Part shown: piece by piece, positions 8,201-15,886 of the stretch
How positions within the stretch are numbered: the first letter of the stretch is position 1
Layout of the letters: every line of letters starts with the position of its first letter
DNA from: a virus
Reading direction: 5' to 3' (one strand)
IMG/VR virus record: IMGVR_UViG_3300038954_000308
Location: 1 to 30,813 of that record
DNA length: 30,813 nt
Translations under genes and position numbers: made by a program
Notes under the pieces: generated by a model
The model's input: only the letters and a program-made list of their open reading frames with translations
Databases searched by the model: none
What the model was told of the DNA's origin: nothing

Positions 8201-9334
8201 TGTTCTGGTATCAAGCTCGTTGAGCAACTTGTACTGCATCTCCCGTGCAGACCGGGGCGCGTTCTCTCCCATCAGTTCTTTCGAGGCAATGAACATTTCG
8301 TTCTGTGCCTTCATGGGCTCGTCCATATACAGTCGCTCTGGCTTTGGCGCTGGCGGCCTTTGCCTGCCTCGGAGCGTGTTCCCGAGGTATCTTCCCGCCT
8401 TCGCACCGGCTATCGGGACAATCGAGCCAACAATGCCGTGTAAGAGGCTCTCGCCGGCCGAGCGTTCCGGCACGTTTTCCTGGTCAGAGAAATACAGCGG
8501 GTGTGTGGCCTGTTCGTATGCGGTGATAGAAGCCATTTCCGAGGGGAACCCTGCGTATCTGCCTATCGCCTTCTGTGCGCCCTGTGACGCACCCACTTTC
8601 CCGGCCAGTCCCGGCAGTACGTTCCTGCCAAGCCTGCTCCCGAGTCCTGCCGCATAGCCCATACCGGCGCCAAGGAGACCTTCTTTCCCTGCCTGCCACA
8701 GCGCTTCCCCGGTATGCTCTGAAAGCAATGAGCCTTCCCCTGTACTGGAAGGCGTATAGTGTGAGCGGATTATACTATTCAGTGCAGGCGGAAGACCGAA
8801 AGTAACTGCCGGTGCCGCAGGGCCGGTAACACTTCCGGCAAGCCCTGCTCCGGCGTAAACCGGAAGCTCCCCTGCGCCAACTGTTGCGGTATGGAGAAGC
8901 TGGTCTCCGAGATTGTCTCTTGGTTGATATTCAGGGAGCGACCCTCTGGCAAGCATCCCGATAGAGGTGTGCTGCAGCGACCCGCCTATCTTCTCGTGCA
9001 GCTCGTCGTAAGGCGGGGCGATATAATCCTTTATCATCCTCTCTGCGGCTTTACGGGTACTGTAATCACGCGGGAGGTTCCTCGCGTAATCCATGTAAAC
9101 GTCCTTGGCAAGCATGAACTTGTACTCATCGGACGCATCGAGGTTTCTTATCTCTGTAAACCTGTCGAGGTACTGCGGTGGGATGTATTCATCTATGCCG
9201 CCAGTTACCACCTGCTGCTGTTGCTGTTGCGGGTGCAATGTCTTCTGGACATGCTTGTCATAGGCACGGATGCGTTCACCGGCCCGTGTCCCCTTGTCCG
9301 CGGAATATTGATATGTGAGTGGGTCAAGCATCAT
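5243..9334 (-). CDS. large internal virion (DNA-ejection) protein, 1363 aa
   Basis: This is the largest gene of the window and is read without interruption. The product starts MMLDPLTYQYSADKG, has a polyglutamine run at 36-41, and an Ala/Gly-rich region at about 150-310 with weakly hydrophobic, GxxxG-like helices (AGAGLAGSVTGPAAPAV, LLGAGMGYAAGLGS, GIVGSIVPIAGAKAG). The long C-terminal two thirds are mostly helical and charged, with further hydrophobic segments (ASMLMYSIPTVLSQTTAI, MATGLVLAMTYSSWNLLY). Size, composition and position just after another ejection-type gene match the largest podoviral ejection proteins (T7 gp16, P22 gp16/gp20 class), which leave the capsid and form a channel through the envelope. 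No lysozyme or transglycosylase motif and no RNA polymerase motif was seen. The ribosome binding site is weak. Confidence 0.6.
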   Translation of the reverse strand: MMLDPLTYQYSADKGTRAGERIRAYDKHVQKTLHPQQQQQQVVTGGIDEYIPPQYLDRFTEIRNLDASDEYKFMLAKDVYMDYARNLPRDYSTRKAAERMIKDYIAPPYDELHEKIGGSLQHTSIGMLARGSLPEYQPRDNLGDQLLHTATVGAGELPVYAGAGLAGSVTGPAAPAVTFGLPPALNSIIRSHYTPSSTGEGSLLSEHTGEALWQAGKEGLLGAGMGYAAGLGSRLGRNVLPGLAGKVGASQGAQKAIGRYAGFPSEMASITAYEQATHPLYFSDQENVPERSAGESLLHGIVGSIVPIAGAKAGRYLGNTLRGRQRPPAPKPERLYMDEPMKAQNEMFIASKELMGENAPRSAREMQYKLLNELDTRTGTPKREGRTPSFDVEALYREGMSAKDDRTAFMSAMGNARRLLGEQKYKEITEGLKSNEIPRENRLDILNRMEDAMSEKIQRERYPSMEKTKFRKGTLDKQRDEVVSDVVFGVMKGEGMSDRIIRSDKGKAYIESIKNNEQPLVVFRAKKKNINGYEIVTTDSELRLPRGGGKYGKSKEAMPIEAYADELIPVYSSKGYARGRKVVENELGELVYEKSREPVKHTEFIYKPRELKEVSTKADLETGNIVAKAKQQQTMRTIKGFVEDSVFSRHDISPKLRTNATDLVKRLYPESDQFLHGESRGRRIRNGQEVEFKHDVLLEKPVAHELSLLRDPYEAGLASKAIGKIFSVDPDNVKMGFEQFQNWYRVIEMISGGRWTLTKEIFVEAPRAALDNITRETTHARNVIKEYIDMAPHKDSADAITYNMLRKSKDGVEALENMGIRPEQVRALDASEVAIMESIQAQYKNLFRRYNKARITAGLEPIREKAEYVTFFKKLDHIAENTGLSPVRIKTERQINALSPKYVERGAIPAEIETNIFKIAEKYTSDVLRYVHMEPVIKRTSDILNVEKINGQDFSLRAQAPNAFKLLTDYVNWLSSGRNFADTTQQAKTANKIVDTFSNNLTASMLMYSIPTVLSQTTAITQAVPHIGAKWVMTGMRKMVSEVLPKMNTEDNPVNLSREMGSRKQYADDANFASMVQRNLGRDAKTSIGEAHQKFIRGGFWAMQNLDYVVARTVWEGAYQKAKHTMTKVNKQPFDPEAAARYADDIVARTQASAMKTDLSPIQKTSTGRALTLFQTFVTANWNMIRELAGGTSSMTYSAGQKMATGLVLAMTYSSWNLLYENMLGIESPMPAPIHTYHRYKEEGKDSHIAALRAVAEFGKLVPIVGGGIRFGSGFLGPVPSSLHSVSQGFSNPERFWEMGAWSALKLLGGLPTSQTKRVVDAIQDDLGLREALVGRREFSQKEGPTPYGELPYSDMPYSDRTY

Positions 9335-9337
9335 ATT

Positions 9338-10963
9338 TTAGAACGAGCCACTGGCCCAGTCCCCCTCTTCGATTTGCCGGGCTATTTGCGTAGGAGAAAG
9401 GGGGTTGCCTTTTCTATCTATAATCATATACCTGCTGCCAATTCCGACCCCGCTCAATACCCCCGGGTCTTTCTTTGGAACAATCCTATATCCATACTGC
9501 TTAATAAAATTCTTCAGCTTCGGGTCTTCGCGGATTTCATCAGGACTCAAATCACCAAGAACACGTGTCATCTCCTTGGCTATCTTCGCTTCAGTCATTG
9601 CATCTGGCGCATCCTGCGGAGTAAGACCTTCCCGATATACTGAACTCGCCCACCTTGAGGCGTTCCCTCTGCCCACTTTGCCAGCGAGTTCGGGGAGTGC
9701 CTTGTACAGTCTCTTCGTGAAATCCCCTGCGTCTTTGCTCGTTGCTGCGAGCTTATCGATTGTTCTCTTTTCTGAGTCTGTGAGCGATACCACCCTGCCG
9801 CCAAATCCAACGGCGCCGTACGTGTTGGTCTCGCCTCTTCTGGTACCGCCCCCTGGCTTGGTGAAGTTTCCAAACATCGCCATAACGTTGCGTGGGTCTT
9901 CATTGTAATAGGTAGCTATCCTATGCGCATTAAGCAACAAGTCTTCTGCGTTCCCGTTTCGCTTGTATGCCTCAAAAGCCGCACCAAGGTCATGCTCGTA
10001 CCCTTTCCCGAACTGCATACTGTCTGCGTCTTCCTGCATCTGCTGCATTTTTATAATATCTCCATACATGTCTGTGCCAGCTCCCGAGGAGCCTTCTATC
10101 ATCGACAGCATCTTGTCCTGTTCTTCCCTGCTCTTCTTCCCAAGAGCACTCAGAACACCCCTCTTATATACTTCATCGTTTTTCTGGAATCTTCCCGACT
10201 TCAGCTCATCTACTAATTTAGCGTGGGCCTTTACAGTGAGGCCAAGTTCGCTTGGCTTCATTTGGGTAACATCAACGCTTTTCTCTGCATACCCTTCTCC
10301 AGACAGCATACGGGCTGCCTCTCGTTCTGCTTCATAGGGAGTCCTTTCTTCATACCCCCTCATCCTCTCTGCGCCCGGAACTTGCTGGTTGACAAGCTGT
10401 TGCTGGCTGGCGGGCTGGGCGGGTACCCCCGGAGTTTCCAAAGATGCCGCATCAGACCATCCCCTGTTAATGGCTGCCTGCGCCCCTTCTGTATATACAG
10501 GACTACCGCCGGAGCCTCTTCTTATTGCGTTCTGGTTTATCATCGGCATCGCGTCTCGCTGATACATTTCTCCAGAGTGTCCTCTGCGTATCGCGTCGTT
10601 TATCTGGTCTTGTGAGTGCCCGAGGGCGCGAAGTCCGGCTTGACCCGCGATAGCCATACCAACCTCATCGGATACGGGGTTGTTGAGGGCGTCCCTCCTG
10701 CCTTCGATTGCAGCACGGAGTTTCTGCTCTCCGGCAAACTCTGGAGTCTGTATATCATGGCCGTACAGGTCTCTATACGCTTCCTGTATGGCCTGTGAGT
10801 TATTTGTCTCATATGCCATTTGCAGCTTGGCGATTTTTTGCTGCTGGTCTCTCTGCTTTTCAAGCGAGTACAGCCCGGCAATCTGGTTTGCGAGGTTCCC
10901 GCTTTGCAGTGCGAAATTCATCGGGTCTCTCTGTTGTGAAGGCGGTACTACTGTTATAGCCAT
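9338..10963 (-). CDS. internal virion/ejection protein, 541 aa
   Basis: The start ATG at 10963 follows AGGAGGTCAGCG. The product is Gln/Ala/Arg-rich and largely helical (LANQIAGLYSLEKQRDQQQK near the N terminus). Its middle is rich in Gly, Arg and Gln, and its C-terminal part holds SPDEIREDPKLKNFIKQYGY and ends EEGDWASGSF. No enzyme motif stands out. It ends three bases before the large ejection gene starts, and its start overlaps the previous small gene by ten bases. Composition and location fit the second ejection protein of a podovirus; a scaffold-like internal core role is the alternative. Confidence 0.55.
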   Translation of the reverse strand: MAITVVPPSQQRDPMNFALQSGNLANQIAGLYSLEKQRDQQQKIAKLQMAYETNNSQAIQEAYRDLYGHDIQTPEFAGEQKLRAAIEGRRDALNNPVSDEVGMAIAGQAGLRALGHSQDQINDAIRRGHSGEMYQRDAMPMINQNAIRRGSGGSPVYTEGAQAAINRGWSDAASLETPGVPAQPASQQQLVNQQVPGAERMRGYEERTPYEAEREAARMLSGEGYAEKSVDVTQMKPSELGLTVKAHAKLVDELKSGRFQKNDEVYKRGVLSALGKKSREEQDKMLSMIEGSSGAGTDMYGDIIKMQQMQEDADSMQFGKGYEHDLGAAFEAYKRNGNAEDLLLNAHRIATYYNEDPRNVMAMFGNFTKPGGGTRRGETNTYGAVGFGGRVVSLTDSEKRTIDKLAATSKDAGDFTKRLYKALPELAGKVGRGNASRWASSVYREGLTPQDAPDAMTEAKIAKEMTRVLGDLSPDEIREDPKLKNFIKQYGYRIVPKKDPGVLSGVGIGSRYMIIDRKGNPLSPTQIARQIEEGDWASGSF

Positions 10964-11172
10964 CGCTGACCTCCTATCTGGTTCTTAACAAGCTGGTTTT
11001 GCATAAATGGCTGATAGTAGCTCATGTACCGCGTTGCCAGTGAAGGCGGCAGGCCCATGAGCTGCGCCATTGAATTGTTTGTATTCCTGCCCTGTGACGT
11101 CCCCTGTACGCCAAGGATACCGCGTATGAAACTCCTCATCTGCTCTGAGGGTTGTGTCATATTAGTAGCCAC
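10954..11172 (-). CDS. small virion-associated protein, GTG start
   Basis: This encodes 72 residues. The GTG at 11172 is preceded by GGAGGAATC, and the ATG four codons later (11160) has no site, so GTG is preferred. The sequence is Gln/Asn/Met-rich with a MAQLMGLPPSLATRYMSYYQ segment. It overlaps the genes on both sides (11 and 10 bases), so it belongs to the ejection-gene run and may be a small internal protein. No family recognised. Confidence 0.5.
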   Translation of the reverse strand: MATNMTQPSEQMRSFIRGILGVQGTSQGRNTNNSMAQLMGLPPSLATRYMSYYQPFMQNQLVKNQIGGQRWL

Positions 11173-11446
11173 CGATTCCTCCGGCCATAGGCGTTGACAT
11201 TGCCTGTACTCCCGGCTGGCTCATGGCGTTCTGTGCGTTCTGACCCCGGAGCCGACGAAGCGCATCCTCCAGCGCCGGAACGTTGCTCTGCTGCTCCGGC
11301 AGGTTGGCAAGTGCGGCAAACCCCTGTCCTATCTGGGCCATTCTCGGGTCTTGCTGTGGCTGCTGGGGCTGTATCACCGACATGTGGTTCTGCGGTTGTT
11401 GCAACTGTGGCATCATCGTATAGTTTACATTTGGATATTGCATCAT
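11162..11446 (-). CDS. Gln/Pro-rich small virion-associated protein
   Basis: This encodes 94 residues from one of two adjacent ATGs, with GGAGG about ten bases upstream. The first 45 residues are low-complexity (MPQLQQPQNHM, VIQPQQPQQDP). The middle forms one helix (ALEDALRRLRGQNAQNA), and the end is Gly-rich (STPMAGGIGGY). The start overlaps the end of the upstream gene. Composition is like other small internal head proteins in this cluster; no specific function can be read. Confidence 0.5.
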   Translation of the reverse strand: MMQYPNVNYTMMPQLQQPQNHMSVIQPQQPQQDPRMAQIGQGFAALANLPEQQSNVPALEDALRRLRGQNAQNAMSQPGVQAMSTPMAGGIGGY

Positions 11447-11883
11447 AATTTCTCAACCTCCTGTATTTCGAGGTGGTATACCTTTCCCACATGGGTTGGT
11501 CTCACCTCTGCCGCATAGAGCATTTTCTCGAAGCCGTCACCCCAATAGTTGACGCACTCGGCCTCATATATGTGATTTATTCTCATATAGTTTTTCATAT
11601 CCGCAAACAGCTCGTCTTTCGCGCCGGTACTCGTGGCAGCTATGAAGCTGACGTACAACACAGGCCCCTTGAGCCCGCGCTGGATATTCATATGCGCAAA
11701 GCCGTTGACATTCTCTTCTCCATCGGCAGATGCGATTACCCTCACATATGGGCTTACGCAAGTCTCCCTGATGTGTTGCGCTATCTCCTCTGCGGTATAC
11801 GGCGACGAAGACTTCTCTTCAAAGTACGCAAGCACGTCATGGAGTGCTCCAACTGTTGCAGGGTTGTTTACCTCGTATATCAT
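11443..11883 (-). CDS. GNAT-fold-like protein in the ejection-protein cluster
   Basis: This encodes 146 residues from an ATG overlapping the upstream stop (ATGA), with GGGAG upstream. The order of elements resembles a small GCN5-type acetyltransferase: a helical N terminus, a strand pair around YVRVIASADGEENVNGFAHM, a central strand GPVLYVSFIAATST leading into a helix AKDELFADMKNYMRINH, then AECVNYWGDGFEKMLYAAEV and a closing strand. Such domains occur among small internal proteins of some podoviruses. The usual R/Q-x-x-G-x-G/A acetyl-CoA loop is not clear here, so catalysis is uncertain. It could be an internal head component using the fold structurally. Confidence 0.4.
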   Translation of the reverse strand: MIYEVNNPATVGALHDVLAYFEEKSSSPYTAEEIAQHIRETCVSPYVRVIASADGEENVNGFAHMNIQRGLKGPVLYVSFIAATSTGAKDELFADMKNYMRINHIYEAECVNYWGDGFEKMLYAAEVRPTHVGKVYHLEIQEVEKL

Positions 11884-12464
11884 CCGAGAAAACTCCCGGC
11901 ACCAGAGCCAATAGTCCAGCCTGCTGCTGCTCCCGCAGGCCCTCCGAACGAGCCAAGCCCTGCACCCACAAGACCACCGACGAGACCCATCGGGTTCGCC
12001 CCCTGCTGCCCGGGCATGATAGCAGTATCGACTGTTCCACCAAGGTATCCGGGGGCAATCATTTCAGGTGAGTATTGGTATCCCTGAAGGATGTTCTTCG
12101 CCTGCTGGGTTTCTGCCTGCTGTAGCATCTGCGCATACTTACCCTGTAGGCTTGCCGCCAGCTGGTCTGCCGCATCCTGTTCCATCTTTTGGGCATAGGA
12201 GCCGTGGAGGTTCTTGGTTTTCGCACGCAACCCGGGTACGGTAATCTCGTTGTACCTCTGAATGGCGGGTTGCAGCATCGCCTCTTGGTATACCTGCCGG
12301 GCCGCGTTTCTCGGGTCTCGGTTCATTACGTAGTCAAGGTTCCCCTGATACCTGCCCATGTTCCCTTGCAGGAACTCAGACCCGGCACCGAGAAGCTCTT
12401 TCTGCTCCGGGGAGAGGCTGCTGTGCCTTTCAACTTTTGTCTTGGTTCCACCACCGCCTGCCAT
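11880..12464 (-). CDS. small ejection-type protein with Gly-rich membrane-like C terminus
   Basis: This encodes 194 residues from an ATG behind AAGGAGGTAGCATC. The N-terminal and central parts are helical and Gln/Ala-rich (AADQLAASLQGKYAQMLQQA). The last 45 residues form a Gly/Ala-rich, weakly hydrophobic segment (NPMGLVGGLVGAGLGSFG, then GPAGAAAGWTIGSGAG) that could insert in a membrane. This design is typical of the smallest podoviral ejection proteins. It lies directly after the nozzle-like gene and ahead of the other ejection genes. Confidence 0.55.
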   Translation of the reverse strand: MAGGGGTKTKVERHSSLSPEQKELLGAGSEFLQGNMGRYQGNLDYVMNRDPRNAARQVYQEAMLQPAIQRYNEITVPGLRAKTKNLHGSYAQKMEQDAADQLAASLQGKYAQMLQQAETQQAKNILQGYQYSPEMIAPGYLGGTVDTAIMPGQQGANPMGLVGGLVGAGLGSFGGPAGAAAGWTIGSGAGSFLG

Positions 12465-12468
12465 GATG

Positions 12469-14463
12469 CTACCTCCTTGCCAGTAATCCTGCGTCTGCGT
12501 ACGCAGCTATTATGCTTTCAATGTATATCATATCATTTGTCCTCAGCTTAAATCTCACATTCTTCCCACGGTATACGTGGTTTGCGACATAATCATAGAG
12601 ATTATCTCCTGTTATGTCAATAGAAATTTCACTTGTCCATGTTTCTCCCTCGTCATAGGACATTGACAGGTGCAGCGTGCCGGTCTCTGCTTCTCTCGTA
12701 TAACCGGATATGACTGTCTGAAGGTGCCGAAAGGCGTGCCGGTAGTCGTTAATCGCATAGTCTTTTGTTATCAGCACTACCTCTATGCTCCCAAACCCGT
12801 CTACGTCTTCTCGCTCGTTGTATACGTACAGGCTTCCTTCTACGCCGACTGCCGGTAGCCACGTAACGCCTCTTTGTGTATAGTCTATAAACCGGATGCC
12901 CTCTTGGTCGGCAAACGACCCGGTCAAGTCGCATATTCTGGTAATCTTGTCAGTATACATATTCCCGGCCGAGTCTATACCTTTGTCAAACTTCCACTTT
13001 GACCACTTCTGAGTCTTCACGTTGTACGTGTAACAGTTGTACATGGTATCCATCCCGCCTTGGGGAACGAATAGGCAGTACAGGTCGAGCATGTCGAAAA
13101 ATACACCAACAGATTGCTCAATAAAGTTGTCTGACGCCGCAGCAAAAAGCTCCGTCGCTATCTCTTTCCCGATGCTTTGCACCTGAACGCCGTCAAACAT
13201 GTACACATCTTCCCACCCAAGAAAGATGTGATATCTGTCAACAGGGCACACCGTCCGTATGGACGGGGTTCCATATGGAAACAACCCCTCATCGTAATCC
13301 ATCGGGTTGCCCGCGTTTCCTGTTGCCCGCATAATCACAAGCGACTGCGCCTTATAGCAGACCACGCTTGTCTGGAGCTGTCGAAAGCCCTTCACCTCCG
13401 AGTCCTCTGCTATAAGCTCGTACCATTTATCGCCTGCAAACGTGTCAGGGTCTCCCCTGTCTGCAAGCTCAACCGTTTGAGGGTACCTGTTTCCATCGAT
13501 AACATCTACCACGTCCCCAATAAACAGGTGGTCATAAAAATACCCTATGTGGGCTGCTATTCGCTTTGTGCCGAGGTCCTCACAGTACGCATCGCCAGTG
13601 GCGCTATACATGTATTTCTGAATGTAGTCGAGCCCGTTTGTTATAACGACCATCTTTTCTCTTTCCGTGAGAACGATTGCCGAGAGTATCTCATGCGGAT
13701 AAAACTTGTCGCTTGACCAGCATATACGGATTACATAGTCAACCGATTCGGAGATATCAAGAGTTGTGTCTTCGAGTGTACACTGCGTGTCGCTATCCCA
13801 TGAGTCAACATTGTACCATGTGCTTATGTCGAACACGAGGTCGATGTCAACCCCGTCTGCGGCTGCGCTTGTGTCGAAAGTTATAGATGTATCTGCGACA
13901 AGCGACGAAACGGTCGCCCCGGACGGGAACTGTGTACATGGAGAAATGGCAAGACCTGCGTAAACATTGGACGTATCCGAGCAGGTAACTGTTGCCGAGC
14001 CGCTTGTTATCTGGCATGTTTTCGTAAACGAGTCTACGTTCATATCAAATGAACCGAACTTTGCCTTGCATATCCCGTTTGCCGGGTAATCTTCGTAGTC
14101 ATCCCACGTATCACTGGCAAGGGTGACGACACCGGATGCAACTGATACCGACCCAGCGGACTGGCTCCTGACGTTCTTGGTGATAAAGTTAAACCCCGTC
14201 CCGTAGTCAATAAAAGTGTCCCGGATAGTGGTAACAATAACTCCACGGACAAGAGTTAAAAGCGGGTTATACATGTATACGTTTGTGATGCGGTCACTTG
14301 TTGGTAGCGCCCCATGCAAAGGGAACCCGCCCCTCCGGTAAAAGCGCAGGTCGTCAAATATTATATTATCAGCCCTTGTTACGAGCTCGTCCGAGAGTTG
14401 CCGGGGTGGGTAGTCCTCCGACATCCCGAGAAGCTTCGGTATGGTCTTGTACTGCCACTTCAT
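12469..14463 (-). CDS. tail nozzle/stabilisation protein with an inserted repeat domain
   Basis: This encodes 664 residues from an ATG behind GGAGATAGAG. The sequence is beta-rich with repeated blades, including GTPSIRTVCPVDRYHIFLGW followed by EDVYMFDGVQVQSIGKEI, a pattern found in tail nozzle or stabilisation proteins of podoviruses (P22 gp10 and T7 gp12-type propellers). It would close the short tail below the adaptor. Residues 149-211 are a separate module about 75 percent identical (47 of 63 positions) to residues 50-112 of the glycine-rich fibre protein at 15887-16867. The module seems inserted before the propeller. The family placement is by pattern and position. Confidence 0.6.
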   Translation of the reverse strand: MKWQYKTIPKLLGMSEDYPPRQLSDELVTRADNIIFDDLRFYRRGGFPLHGALPTSDRITNVYMYNPLLTLVRGVIVTTIRDTFIDYGTGFNFITKNVRSQSAGSVSVASGVVTLASDTWDDYEDYPANGICKAKFGSFDMNVDSFTKTCQITSGSATVTCSDTSNVYAGLAISPCTQFPSGATVSSLVADTSITFDTSAAADGVDIDLVFDISTWYNVDSWDSDTQCTLEDTTLDISESVDYVIRICWSSDKFYPHEILSAIVLTEREKMVVITNGLDYIQKYMYSATGDAYCEDLGTKRIAAHIGYFYDHLFIGDVVDVIDGNRYPQTVELADRGDPDTFAGDKWYELIAEDSEVKGFRQLQTSVVCYKAQSLVIMRATGNAGNPMDYDEGLFPYGTPSIRTVCPVDRYHIFLGWEDVYMFDGVQVQSIGKEIATELFAAASDNFIEQSVGVFFDMLDLYCLFVPQGGMDTMYNCYTYNVKTQKWSKWKFDKGIDSAGNMYTDKITRICDLTGSFADQEGIRFIDYTQRGVTWLPAVGVEGSLYVYNEREDVDGFGSIEVVLITKDYAINDYRHAFRHLQTVISGYTREAETGTLHLSMSYDEGETWTSEISIDITGDNLYDYVANHVYRGKNVRFKLRTNDMIYIESIIAAYADAGLLARR

Positions 14464-14903
14464 TACTCTATCTCCGTTGAAATTGCGTTTATCTCTTCTA
14501 CTATCTTTGCGTTTTCTATCTCAGCTTTCAGCGTCCGGTATTTCAATGTTGCGTCTTTGTATCGCTTTACCGCTGCCTCGTAATCGGCTGCGTCTGATTC
14601 ATCGTCAATTCCTGCGTACCATCGTTTACTGTACTTCATTACTTCGTTGTCTGTTTCAAGGCAGATTGCCATGTAGTTCTCTTTGAGTGATTCCAGCCTT
14701 GCAGGCTTGACTTCATCTATATCCGGCTCAATCTCGATAAAACCCCCTGTCTCACTGTCCCATGCCACCTTGCCCTGATTGGCAAGTGCGTACTGCCACT
14801 CTTTGTCTGTTATTTCTATTGCTTCCGGTGGTATAACAGGGTGAACGTCTTTTGAGTAGAAGGCTGTTGGTCGTCCGGTGTTGTCTATTTTCATGTATTT
14901 CAT
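14463..14903 (-). CDS. tail fibre assembly chaperone-like protein
   Basis: The ATG at 14903 is chosen because it follows the fibre gene's stop by two bases (TAACCATG); longer in-frame starts lie inside the fibre gene. The 146-residue product begins MKYMKIDNTGRPTAFYSKDV and continues IPPEAIEITDKEWQYALANQ with a GKVAWD string, the pattern of short caudoviral tail fibre assembly proteins. The C-terminal half is a helical region (YEAAVKRYKDATLKYRTLKA). It presumably helps the fibre encoded just upstream to fold or trimerise. It shares its last base with the first base of the nozzle gene. Confidence 0.6.
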   Translation of the reverse strand: MKYMKIDNTGRPTAFYSKDVHPVIPPEAIEITDKEWQYALANQGKVAWDSETGGFIEIEPDIDEVKPARLESLKENYMAICLETDNEVMKYSKRWYAGIDDESDAADYEAAVKRYKDATLKYRTLKAEIENAKIVEEINAISTEIE

Positions 14904-14905
14904 GG

Positions 14906-15886
14906 TTAATGCCCTATTGCGATATAATAACAGTTTATCGTTGTATGCGTCCTTGTAAATCGCGTAGTGCTCATTCCTGTGACAGCGACATAACCACCGG
15001 CAAAAGCATGTGAAGATGCGTAGTATATTTGCGGAACAACTCTTAAGCATGCGTTCGGAAATTCTATTGGAAATGTTGGGTGTCCACTTGAATATCCCCA
15101 TTGAATAATCAATCCATTCGGCAACTTCTGATACCCGTTCCCCGATTTATCATTCGTAAAATCCCAATCAACACCATCTACTGACAGGCTCCCGGCTGAG
15201 ACTTCTCCATCTGCACTTATGTTCCCACCGGCGTTGATATTGTTGTCTACTGTCAGGCCCCCGGTGATATGAGAAGTTGCGTCCGTGAGTGCCTGATAAG
15301 AAGTATCTTTGACCTTGATTATCCATACTACGGTCATGTAGACGGGAGTAGTTTCTGCTCCGGTTCGTGGGTCGCCGTTAGTGCCGTCATTTACAAACGT
15401 ATCTGCATATATTTTCCCATAAGAGCCAAACCACATGGTTTGAGCATTATAGCTATTCCCTGTAAGGTTTCGTCGGTTAAAGCCAGAACCATAGGAAGTA
15501 TCCATCTTGAATCCCTGAAACTGGTCATCACCCCACACCCCACTGTTCAGCGCACCACGCAGGAAAGCCCCGTAAGCGTTCCAGCTTTCCTTCGGATTGT
15601 TCAGGTCAGGAAGCGTCTCCCCGTTTAGAGGTGAGTCAGAATCATTGACGGTCTGACCGTTACACTCCAACCAGCCGTCCGGGAGTGCTATGGTTGCAAT
15701 GTCTTTGTGCCACGGGATGATAGTGCCGATGGGAAAGTCTGCTGTTGTGCCGCTTACGCCTTCCAAGTCGGCATGCACGTCACGGTTAAACCTGTTGAGA
15801 TAATTCAACAGGTCTTTGTTAAATCGCTCTTGGTCTTCCGCGTTACGCGGGAGTTGCGGGAGTGATGATGTTGCCTTTGTCTTCAA
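14906..15886 (-). CDS. tail fibre with collar-type domain, TTG start
   Basis: This encodes 326 residues. The TTG at 15886 directly follows the upstream TAG and has GGGAGGG nine bases before it. Residues about 51-100 carry a phage tail-collar domain (FPIGTIIPWHKD, LPDGWLECNGQTV, LPDLN). The segment after 205 is a Gly/Asn-rich shaft (GGLTVDNNINAGGNISADGE). The C terminus has NGLIIQWGYSSGH and FPIEFPNACLRVVPQIYYAS, like gp53-type fibre tips. This is a receptor-binding candidate. The fibre assembly gene follows immediately, supporting the call. Confidence 0.75.
   Translation of the reverse strand: MKTKATSSLPQLPRNAEDQERFNKDLLNYLNRFNRDVHADLEGVSGTTADFPIGTIIPWHKDIATIALPDGWLECNGQTVNDSDSPLNGETLPDLNNPKESWNAYGAFLRGALNSGVWGDDQFQGFKMDTSYGSGFNRRNLTGNSYNAQTMWFGSYGKIYADTFVNDGTNGDPRTGAETTPVYMTVVWIIKVKDTSYQALTDATSHITGGLTVDNNINAGGNISADGEVSAGSLSVDGVDWDFTNDKSGNGYQKLPNGLIIQWGYSSGHPTFPIEFPNACLRVVPQIYYASSHAFAGGYVAVTGMSTTRFTRTHTTINCYYIAIGH

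Noticed and set aside
7431-8657. 408-codon plus-strand open frame
   Set aside because: It is fully antisense to the 1363-aa ejection gene, without a start site, and Ser/Leu-rich as expected from antisense reading.
5243-9334. N4-type virion RNA polymerase in the large gene
   Set aside because: The protein is far shorter than N4 vRNAP and no polymerase motif was seen; an ejection protein fits better.
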